Assembly (NCBI GenBank): GCA_012517645.1
Contig: JAAYUR010000023.1
Location: 1 to 6,764 of the forward strand
Length of the DNA stretch: 6,764 nt
Direction of reading: 5' to 3'
Source of the DNA: Treponema sp.
GTDB lineage: Bacteria > Spirochaetota > Spirochaetia > Treponematales > UBA12059
Shown here: piece by piece, positions 1-5,981 of the stretch
How the letters are laid out: each line of letters opens with the position of its first letter
How positions within the stretch are numbered: position 1 is the first letter of the stretch
The notes under the pieces: generated by a model
Seen by the model: only the letters and a program-made list of their open reading frames with translations
The model's database searches: none
What the model was told of the DNA's origin: nothing
Translations under genes and position numbers: made by a program

Positions 1-1411
1 CGATGCCGAAGTCGTCCACCGCGAACCGGACCCCCATATCCCGTATCTCGTTCATGACGGTCACGGTCTGCTCCATGTCATCCATCAGCAGGGTCTCGGT
101 GATTTCCAGCTTTATGCGCTCCGGTGCAAGGCCCGAAGCGTCCAGGGCCTCCCGGGTTATCCGCGCCAGGGTACCCGCCTGGAACTGGCGGGGGGAAACG
201 TTCACGGAGATCGTCAAGGGTTTGCCCAGGTCGTTCCAGCGCTTGGCGTCCCGGCAGGCCGCTTTGAGGGCCCATTCCCCTATGGGGACGACGAGGCCCG
301 AGGATTCCGCGATGTCCATGAAGTCCCCGGGGCCCACGGGACCGGTCCCTTCGGGCTTCCAGCGGATCAGGGCTTCCGCCCCCATGAGTCCGGCGCCGGT
401 TCCGGGAACGACCCCCCCCGTGGCGGCCTGGGGCTGGTAGTTCAGGAAGAACTCCCCCCGGTCCAGGGCCCTGCGGAGACGGGACTCCAGCTCCAGCTGC
501 CTGCGGCTGGTGTGGCCGACCTTCCCGGAGGCGAAGCGGTACCGGCCCCGGCCCGCCTCCTTGGCCTCGTACATGGCCGCTTCGGCCTTCTTTTCCAGGG
601 CCCCCGCGTCGGTTCCGTCGAAGGGGAAGACGGCTATTCCCGCGGTCGCCCCGGTGAACACTTCCGAAGGTCCCAGGGGAAAGCCCGCGGACAGGGCCGC
701 CAGGTACCCGGCGGCGGCCACGCCCGCGTCCTCGCTGCGCCGGATGGAGTCCAGGATCACCGCGAACTCGTCGCCCCCCAGGCGGCAGACCGTGCCCGTC
801 TCGTCCACGCGTTCGACCAGCCGTCGGGCGGCTTCCCGGAGCAGCTCGTCCCCCGCCTGGTATCCCAGGCTCTCGTTGATGTGCTTGAACCGGTCCAGGT
901 CCACGAAGATCAAGGCCGCCCGGGTCGCCTTCTTTCGGGCCCGATCCAGGGTCTGGGCAAGGCGGTCCCGGAAGAGGGAGCGGTTGGGCAGGCCGGTGAG
1001 GGGATCGAAGAGGACCGCGTTTCGCAGGCGTTCCTCGGTGTCCTTGAGGGGGCTGAGATCCGAAAAGATCCCGATATACCCGGAGGCTTCGCCCGCCTCG
1101 TCCGGGACGGCCTGGATTCTGACCCGGCAGGGGTAGATCTCCCCGTTCTTGCGGCGGTTCCAAATTTCCCCGGTCCAAGCCCCCCCGGACCGGATCTCTC
1201 CCCAGAGTTCCCGGAAGAACCCCTCGTCGTGTCGACCGGAATTCAGGATGCGGACGTTCCGCCCCTCGACCTCGTCGAGGACGTATCCCGTCATGGCGAG
1301 GAAGGAGGGGTTGGCCTCCAGGATGGTCCCCTCCAGGTCGGTGATGATCACTCCGTCGTTGGCCGCCTCCAGGATGAGGCGGCACAGGCCCTGTTCGTTG
1401 CCCCGGGTCAC
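1..1411 (-). CDS. PAS-GGDEF-EAL cyclic-di-GMP signalling protein, C-terminus cut off by the window edge
   Basis: This is a cytoplasmic protein predicted to make and/or degrade c-di-GMP; 470 residues are visible. A PAS domain covers about residues 10-125, with the typical ANDGVIITDLEG start. The GGDEF domain (about 130-292) has DPLTGLPNR at 136-144, DLDRFKHIN at 171-179 and an intact GGDEF at 212-216, so the cyclase active site looks complete. The inhibitory I-site (RxxD nine residues before GG) is absent; DETG stands at 203-206. The EAL domain starts near 305. EAL is at 346-348, with N404 in NVS, E436 and E439 in EITET, and D466-D467 in DDFG all present; later catalytic residues lie outside the window. 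The GTG start at 1411 follows the cyclase stop codon by one base. An in-frame stop lies just upstream, and the first in-frame ATG (residue 40) would cut into the PAS domain. The ribosome-binding site is weak (GGA), suggesting translational coupling. No membrane segment is seen. The family is certain; the net direction of activity is not. Confidence 0.95.
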   Translation of the reverse strand, partial: MTRGNEQGLCRLILEAANDGVIITDLEGTILEANPSFLAMTGYVLDEVEGRNVRILNSGRHDEGFFRELWGEIRSGGAWTGEIWNRRKNGEIYPCRVRIQAVPDEAGEASGYIGIFSDLSPLKDTEERLRNAVLFDPLTGLPNRSLFRDRLAQTLDRARKKATRAALIFVDLDRFKHINESLGYQAGDELLREAARRLVERVDETGTVCRLGGDEFAVILDSIRRSEDAGVAAAGYLAALSAGFPLGPSEVFTGATAGIAVFPFDGTDAGALEKKAEAAMYEAKEAGRGRYRFASGKVGHTSRRQLELESRLRRALDRGEFFLNYQPQAATGGVVPGTGAGLMGAEALIRWKPEGTGPVGPGDFMDIAESSGLVVPIGEWALKAACRDAKRWNDLGKPLTISVNVSPRQFQAGTLARITREALDASGLAPERIKLEITETLLMDDMEQTVTVMNEIRDMGVRFAVDDFGI

Positions 1412-1412
1412 G

Positions 1413-4136
1413 TCATTTTTCCGTCAGGTTGAATACCCCGTCCCAGTCCTTGGCCGGGGGTTTCTTCCGGAATCCGTCCAGGCGCGCCAGGTAGGATTGG
1501 GACGGCCCGTCCTCGGGATCGTGGGAAAGCACCTTGAGGAAGAGCGTGCCCGCCTCGGTCCAGTCCTTGGCCTCGAAGACTTCCAGGGCCTGGTGGAAGA
1601 GCTCCACGGTGGTCTTGAGCTTTTCCGGGGCGTCGGAGGAGAAGTCCAGGACCTCGTAGAGACGGACGGGCTCGAAGATCCCGACCACCCGGACCCGGGC
1701 CATTTTTCGAACCAGGAATTCGGGGCCCGCCTCCTTGACCGTGGCGTCGGTGGTTAAAATCCAGGAGTTGAACTGCTTGTTCACCCCCTCCAGCCGGGCG
1801 GCCAGGTTCACGGTGTTGCCCATCATGGTGTAGTTCATCTTCTTCTCGGTGCCCATGTTGCCCACCACCATGTCCCCGGTGTTGACGCCGATGCGGGTGA
1901 GCAGGGGGGACGGGGTGAGGCCTTCGGCGAGGACCGCCTCGTTGAGGGTCCGCTCCGCCCGTTTCATGAGGATGGCCGAGCGCAGGGCCCGCCGGGCGTG
2001 ATCCGGAATGGTCAGGGGGGCTCCGAAGAAGGCGATGATGGCGTCCCCCTCGTACTTGTCGATGGTGCCCCGCTCCTCCAGGATGATGTCGCTCATGGTC
2101 GAGAGGTAGCGGTTCAGGAGGCTCACCAAGGCCTCCGGGTCGAGCTGTTCCGAGATGGTGGAGAAGCCCCGGACGTCGGTGAACAGGGCGGTCATCCAGC
2201 GCTTGGAACCGCCCAGCCTGGGATTGGTGCCGCTGGAGACCAGTTCCTCCACGTATTCCGGAGCCAGGTAGGTTCCGAAGGCGTTCCGAAGGTACCGCTT
2301 CTCCTTCTCGGTGCTCACGAAATCCGCGGCCTCCCGGACCACGGAGGCCAGGATGACCGCCAGGGTGGCGCCCAGGGGCCCCACGAAGATCCGGGACGCC
2401 GCGAAGAGGGCGTAGGACCCCCAGAAGACCAGGGCCGCTCCGCCGAGCCCTACGGCGATCCGCACCCCGGCCTTGAAGCGGCCCATGGTGAGGACGAAGA
2501 GCGGGGCCGACAGCAGGGCCAGGAGGACGGAGGCCCAGGAGCCTACGGGCCGGATGAAGCTGCGGGCCAGGATGGTGTCCGCCACGGCCGCGTGGGTCCC
2601 GACGTTGATGTACTCCCCGTGGAAGGGGTTGACCCCGATATCCGTGGTTCCCGTGTCCACCCGGCCGATGATGACCATCTTGCCCGAGAAGGTCGAGTCC
2701 AGGCGGGAGCGGATCTCCTCGATCTCCGAAAGGATCGAGGAAAGTCCCGCGGCCAGGGTGCCCGCCGATTCGGCCTCCGAGCGGAGGGCCGCGGCCTCCC
2801 CGGGCCGTGCGGCCGCCTGGCCCTCCGCCGCGCGGCGCAGGGCGTCCACCGCGCCGGAAGCCAGCAGGTTCCGGATGCCCTCCCGGACTTCCTGCCGTCC
2901 CAGGCGCCATTGGTCGAAGGCCTCCTCGGAGGCATCGTCCAGGGCGGCTCTGCGGGCCCGGGCCGAGGCGTCCAGGGTTTCCACGAGACCCGCCAGGTTG
3001 GCGTAGGCCAGGACGAGCTCCCCCGCGGAATCCGGAAGGAACCAGGATTCCAGGGAGGCCAGGGCGGAGACGGACTCTTCCAGGGCGGACTCCAGCTCCT
3101 CCAGGCGGGAGAAGGCATAGAAGGAGACGTGCCGGTAGCTGTCGAAATAGTTCTCCCGGGGCCAGTCGATCAACATGTTGCCCTGGGGATCCAGGGGTAT
3201 CACGATGTCCCCGGTTCCGCCCTCGGGAAGCGCGGCACCCGTCAGCTTGAGCCTCCCCCGCTCCAGGACGATGCGGGGCTTCCCCAGGGCCTCCATCAGG
3301 GGCGCCGTGATCAGCTGGAGGTACCAGGCTCCGTCCACCCGCCGGGCCAGGGAGATGCGCCTGCGCACGCCGTCCGGGTCGATGACCACGTTCGTGAAAC
3401 CCGCACCCCGGGCGGCCTCCAGGAAGTAGGGGATGGGAGCCAGTACGTCCACATAGTCCCCCCCGGGAGCGTCCGAGGCGGCTTCCACGGGGACGGAGAA
3501 GCGTTCCCGCGCGGCGGCCCTCCGCTCGGCCTGTTCCCCTTCCAGGCGGGCGGTCTGAAGGTTGACCGTCGCCCAGACCCGTCCGTTCAACCGGGCCGCC
3601 TGGCCCAGGTATCGGTCGTTGTCCTGGGCCAGACCCCGGGCCCGGTCCAGGAGTCCGTCCCGCTCCGAGGCTATGAGGTCCGCCAGCTGGGCCGCGTACG
3701 CCCTGGCTTCCCGGGGGGTGATCTGGCCGGCCGCCAGGGCGTTGAAGAGGTCCGAGACGTTCGAACCGATGTCCCCGAAGCTTCTCTGGAAGTCCCGGGG
3801 CAGGCCCCGCTGGAGGTACACCGCGTCGATCCCCGGGGGGCTCGAATCCAGGTATTCGATATCGAATACCACCGCGGAGGCTCCGAACTCCTTCAGACGC
3901 AGAAGCCCGTCCGCCACGACGGATCGCGGCCAGGGGAATACCCCCACGTGGGCTATAGCCCGGTCATCCACGTCCAGGAGGGCCACCCGGTCCGTCCGGG
4001 GGCGGGGCGGCTTGAGTCCCAGGAAGAGATCGTAGACCCCGGCCTCCGCGCTTCGGAAGAAGCTGGTCAGGTAGAGGGCCGAGAAGAGAACGGCCGATCC
4101 GATCGCCGCCAGGGCGGGAACGCGCTGGTTCTTCAC
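1413..4136 (-). CDS. Membrane-bound CHASE2 sensor class III adenylate/guanylate cyclase
   Basis: This 907-residue protein is predicted to convert ATP (probably) to cAMP in response to a periplasmic signal. A membrane segment lies at about 8-27. The CHASE2 sensor runs from about 30 to 530, with VALLDVDDRAIAHVGVFPWPRS at its start and GKMVIIGRVDTGTTDIGVNP near its end, interrupted by an Ala/Glu-rich helical stretch at about 340-480. Three membrane segments follow at about 532-552, 556-578 and 582-600. The catalytic domain covers about 622-800. Metal-binding aspartates are D654 (FTDVRGF) and D698 (KYEGD), the base-contacting lysine is K694, and the transition-state residues are N777 and R781. 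T770 occupies the second base-selecting position, as in class IIIb cyclases, so ATP is favoured but not proven. The tail at about 840-890 looks like a TPR-type helical pair. The start is GTG, chosen because AAGGAGGA sits 5 bases before it. The closest remembered relatives are spirochaetal CHASE2 cyclases. The gene heads the operon that continues into the c-di-GMP gene. Confidence 0.95.
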   Translation of the reverse strand: MKNQRVPALAAIGSAVLFSALYLTSFFRSAEAGVYDLFLGLKPPRPRTDRVALLDVDDRAIAHVGVFPWPRSVVADGLLRLKEFGASAVVFDIEYLDSSPPGIDAVYLQRGLPRDFQRSFGDIGSNVSDLFNALAAGQITPREARAYAAQLADLIASERDGLLDRARGLAQDNDRYLGQAARLNGRVWATVNLQTARLEGEQAERRAAARERFSVPVEAASDAPGGDYVDVLAPIPYFLEAARGAGFTNVVIDPDGVRRRISLARRVDGAWYLQLITAPLMEALGKPRIVLERGRLKLTGAALPEGGTGDIVIPLDPQGNMLIDWPRENYFDSYRHVSFYAFSRLEELESALEESVSALASLESWFLPDSAGELVLAYANLAGLVETLDASARARRAALDDASEEAFDQWRLGRQEVREGIRNLLASGAVDALRRAAEGQAAARPGEAAALRSEAESAGTLAAGLSSILSEIEEIRSRLDSTFSGKMVIIGRVDTGTTDIGVNPFHGEYINVGTHAAVADTILARSFIRPVGSWASVLLALLSAPLFVLTMGRFKAGVRIAVGLGGAALVFWGSYALFAASRIFVGPLGATLAVILASVVREAADFVSTEKEKRYLRNAFGTYLAPEYVEELVSSGTNPRLGGSKRWMTALFTDVRGFSTISEQLDPEALVSLLNRYLSTMSDIILEERGTIDKYEGDAIIAFFGAPLTIPDHARRALRSAILMKRAERTLNEAVLAEGLTPSPLLTRIGVNTGDMVVGNMGTEKKMNYTMMGNTVNLAARLEGVNKQFNSWILTTDATVKEAGPEFLVRKMARVRVVGIFEPVRLYEVLDFSSDAPEKLKTTVELFHQALEVFEAKDWTEAGTLFLKVLSHDPEDGPSQSYLARLDGFRKKPPAKDWDGVFNLTEK

Positions 4137-4140
4137 GAAA

Positions 4141-4148
4141 TCCTCCTT
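4141..4148 (-). promoter_or_regulatory. Ribosome-binding site of the CHASE2 cyclase
   Basis: On the minus strand the sequence reads AAGGAGGA, followed by five bases and then GTG. This near-perfect Shine-Dalgarno match fixes the GTG at 4136 as the start. Part of it (4143-4146) could pair with 4150-4153 in a four-base-pair hairpin with a three-base loop, which might reduce ribosome access. Confidence 0.85.
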
Positions 4149-4158
4149 GGGAGCGTAT

Positions 4159-4203
4159 CCGGCAGGGTCTCGAAATTTCGGGAGCCGTTAACCGGCCTGC
4201 CAG
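4159..4203 (-). promoter_or_regulatory. Possible structured mRNA leader of the cyclase operon
   Basis: In the cyclase transcript, CUGGCAGG (4203-4196) can pair with CCUGCCGG (4166-4159) in eight pairs, one of them G-U. The enclosed segment contains a short hairpin (CCG/CGG with loop GUUAA, about 4185-4195) and the self-complementary CGAAAUUUCG (4171-4180). The outer stem ends 10 bases before the Shine-Dalgarno sequence. It matches no riboswitch class that I recognise. The pairing is seen in the sequence; any regulatory role is inference. Confidence 0.25.
4168..4183. repeat. Palindrome CGAAATTTCG in the divergent intergenic region
   Basis: CGAAATTTCG at 4171-4180 is a perfect 10-bp palindrome; the flanks extend it to TCtCGAAATTTCGgGA with one mismatched position pair. 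It lies about 34 bases before the cyclase start, so it could be an operator for a dimeric regulator or part of the folded leader. A 10-bp palindrome can also arise by chance. Confidence 0.35.
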
Positions 4204-4250
4204 GACCATGCGATTATTTATGAGCGATTTAATAAAAAAAGAGAATTCCC

Positions 4251-4279
4251 CTGGCATTTCCGCACAACCGCAGTATAGT
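4251..4279 (+). promoter_or_regulatory. Candidate sigma-70-type promoter for the exported-protein operon
   Basis: CTGGCA (4251-4256, 4/6 match to TTGACA) and TATAGT (4274-4279, 5/6 match to TATAAT) are separated by 17 bases, which predicts a leader of about 55-60 bases. A second TATAGT at 4284-4289 is an alternative -10, though its matching -35 position (CGCACA) is poor. A run of seven A residues at 4234-4240 lies upstream and could act as an UP-like element. This is a pattern match only. Confidence 0.35.
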
Positions 4280-4300
4280 AGCATATAGTGCAGGATACAA
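4272..4300 (-). promoter_or_regulatory. Candidate promoter for the cyclase / c-di-GMP operon
   Basis: On the minus strand, TTGTAT (4300-4295) and TATACT (4277-4272) are separated by 17 bases. The -10 element is a 5/6 match but the -35 is only 3/6. It would give a leader of about 130 bases. An alternative -10, AATAAT at 4218-4213, lies closer to the gene but has no convincing -35. The proposed -10 overlaps the -10 of the plus-strand candidate, so the two promoters would compete if both are real. Confidence 0.25.
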
Positions 4301-4342
4301 CATTCGGGCACTCTTCCATGTAATGAAACGAAAGGGACGGGT

Positions 4343-4792
4343 ATGAAAAACGTTATCCTGGTCTTGTTCTTCATGGCAAGCGCGGCGGGGATCCACGCCC
4401 AGCCCGCCAAGGAGGTGGACCTCCTTCTTGCGGATCCCCAAGTGTCCTACGCCCGGGCCGCACGGTACGTTCTTCCCGCCGCGGACATCCTGCCGGTCTC
4501 TGCGTCCGAGGCGGACGCCTTCAAGGCGGCTCTCGAAAAGGGCTGGCTCCCGGAGGGGGCGGATCCCGCCTCTCCCATCCGATTGGACGAAAGCGCCTAC
4601 CTTGTCATGAGCGCCTTTTCCATGAGGGGCGGGCTCCTGTACCGCCTCTTCCCCGGCCCCCGGTACGCCTACCGGGAACTCGTGTACAAGCAGTACATCC
4701 AAGGCCGCCGGGATCCCGCCCAGCCCGTGCCGGGAGAGCGCCTGGTCCGGATCCTGGGCCGGGTCCTGGACGCGAAGGGAGGCGGGGAATGA
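4343..4792 (+). CDS. Small secreted protein with SLH-like repeat character, function unknown
   Basis: This 149-residue exported protein belongs to no family I can name with certainty. A signal peptide (1-19, IHA followed by Q20) is clear, with no lipobox cysteine, and the mature part is about 130 residues. Two helical units look alike. One at about 58-92 has GWLPEG followed by a DPxxPIRLDE turn. The other at about 107-142 has YIQGRRDPAQPVPGERL. The order of helix, glycine-containing turn, 'DP..P' loop and a helix starting in E resembles S-layer homology (SLH) domains, but the match is weak and is my inference. The ATG is preceded by AAAGGGA with five bases of spacing. It is the first gene of the exported-protein operon, and its stop overlaps the next start as ATGA, so translation of the two is probably coupled. 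The gene itself is well supported by frame, signal peptide and context. Confidence 0.85.
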   Translation: MKNVILVLFFMASAAGIHAQPAKEVDLLLADPQVSYARAARYVLPAADILPVSASEADAFKAALEKGWLPEGADPASPIRLDESAYLVMSAFSMRGGLLYRLFPGPRYAYRELVYKQYIQGRRDPAQPVPGERLVRILGRVLDAKGGGE

Positions 4793-5967
4793 AAACCCAT
4801 CGTGGAAACGCCGTCATCGCCCTCGCCCTTCTCCTGATCCCGGCCGTCTCCGCCGGGGCCTCCGATTTCGGCCTGGCCCTGACCCTGGCCCCCAAGGTGT
4901 CCCAGGAGGGCTTCACTCTCACGGTGATGGCCAATCCCTGGTTCTCCGCCCTACTGGGGGAGAACGGGGAGCTCTACCTCTCGGGGATCGTCAAGCTGGA
5001 GACCACCTTCCAATCGGCGACGCTCCTTCTGGACCTGGGGCGGTCCCAGGTCAAACTGCGGCCGTCCCCCGGGACCTCCTGGGAGTTCGGGCGCATGCCC
5101 TTCGCGGACGAGTCCGGCTTCGTGGCCTCGGGCCTTATGGACGGTGCGCGGTGGACCGGATCCCCGGGCCCCCTGGGCGCCTCCGCGGGGCTCTTCTATA
5201 CGGGCCTCCTGAACAAGAAATCCGCGGAGATCGTCCTGACCGCCGCGGACGGGGCGGACCTCCTGGATGCCGACCGGTTCTTCGCCCCTCCCCGGCTCCT
5301 GGCCGTCCTTTCCGGGGGCCTGCGGAACCCCCCCGCCTTCCTGTCCCGGCTGTCCGCCCAGGCGGTCGGCCAGTTCGACCTTAGGGGGGGATCGGACACC
5401 CTCCACTCCCAGTACCTCACCCTGACCGCGGGCATCCCCGCCGGAGCCGCCCTAGCCTTCGAGCTGAGCGCGGCGGCGGCCCTGGCCGAGCCCTCGGGCT
5501 CCGACCCCGCCTTCCACGCCGCGGGGGCCCTGCAGGTTTCCTGGGATCTTCCGACCGCCCTGAAGGACCAGGCCTACCTGGGCCTGCGGGCCGCGACCGG
5601 CGCGGACGGGGGCTTCCCGAACGTCACCGCCCTGGAGCAGGGCCGGGTCTTCACCCCGGGACCCGCAGGCCTGGCCACAGCCCGCCTCGGCTACCGGGCC
5701 CGCCCCTCCGCCGTCCTCGGCGCGGAGGCCCAGGCCGTCGGCTTTCTCCGCTTCCCCGACGGGGGCCCCGCGGACGCCGAGCTGGATCCCGGTTCCGATT
5801 CCCCGTGGCTGGGGGCGGAGCTGTACGCGACCGTAACATGGACCCCCTTCTCGGATCTCTCGGTCCTTTGGGGGGCCGGAGTCTTCCTGCCCGCCTCGGG
5901 AGGGGCCTTCCTGCCGGACACCCCGGCCCGGTGGCTTCTGTCCGCGGCGGCCGTCCTTTCCCTGTGA
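4789..5967 (+). CDS. Predicted outer-membrane beta-barrel protein
   Basis: This 392-residue exported protein is predicted to form a beta-barrel in the outer membrane. The signal peptide covers about residues 1-24, with possible cleavage after VSA22 or AGA24. The mature chain is rich in Gly, Ala, Leu and alternating polar/apolar segments typical of barrel strands, for example the stretches around 26-47, 61-90, 205-235 and 340-392. It lacks cysteines and has no long hydrophobic helix after the signal. The final strand ends in ...LSL rather than the terminal Phe or Trp common in proteobacterial barrels. No known porin, transporter or enzyme motif is visible, so the cargo or role is unknown. The start overlaps the previous stop (ATGA) and is backed by AAGGGAGG six bases upstream. 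Its position between a secreted SLH-like protein and a FecR-domain protein suggests an envelope assembly or surface-anchoring job. An alternative is a large periplasmic beta-rich protein. Confidence 0.85.
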   Translation: MKTHRGNAVIALALLLIPAVSAGASDFGLALTLAPKVSQEGFTLTVMANPWFSALLGENGELYLSGIVKLETTFQSATLLLDLGRSQVKLRPSPGTSWEFGRMPFADESGFVASGLMDGARWTGSPGPLGASAGLFYTGLLNKKSAEIVLTAADGADLLDADRFFAPPRLLAVLSGGLRNPPAFLSRLSAQAVGQFDLRGGSDTLHSQYLTLTAGIPAGAALAFELSAAAALAEPSGSDPAFHAAGALQVSWDLPTALKDQAYLGLRAATGADGGFPNVTALEQGRVFTPGPAGLATARLGYRARPSAVLGAEAQAVGFLRFPDGGPADAELDPGSDSPWLGAELYATVTWTPFSDLSVLWGAGVFLPASGGAFLPDTPARWLLSAAAVLSL

Positions 5968-5969
5968 TC

Positions 5970-5975
5970 GAGGAG
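5970..5975 (+). promoter_or_regulatory. Ribosome-binding site fixing the FecR-domain start
   Basis: GAGGAG lies six bases before the ATG at 5982. The reading frame is open further upstream to 5805, but that extension overlaps the barrel gene and has no signal peptide. The Shine-Dalgarno sequence and the signal peptide together select 5982. Confidence 0.85.
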
Positions 5976-5981
5976 ACTGGA

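Noticed and set aside
78..1385. A 435-codon open frame on the minus strand over the GGDEF-EAL gene
   Set aside because: It is a shifted frame of the same strand; the true frame shows PAS, GGDEF and EAL motifs, whereas this one gives a low-complexity Gly/Pro/Arg product.
4159..4203. A c-di-GMP (GEMM) riboswitch before the cyclase
   Set aside because: The conserved core bases of the GEMM classes are not visible; only generic stems are present.
4184..4204. Hairpins GCCG/CGGC and CCTG/CAGG as a transcription terminator
   Set aside because: The stems are short, no T-run follows, and the site lies between divergent genes where no terminator is needed.
1998..4223. A 741-codon open frame on the plus strand opposite the cyclase
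   Set aside because: Its product is a Gly/Pro/Arg/Gln-rich chain with no domain, and the opposite strand encodes a complete CHASE2 cyclase. Long antisense frames are expected in GC-rich coding DNA.
4252..4263. Possible sigma-54 promoter (TGGCA followed by GC)
   Set aside because: The GG-to-GC spacing is too short for the -24/-12 consensus.
5805..5981. Upstream extension of the FecR-domain gene
   Set aside because: It overlaps the barrel gene, lacks a ribosome-binding site and would bury the signal peptide. The ATG at 5982 has both.
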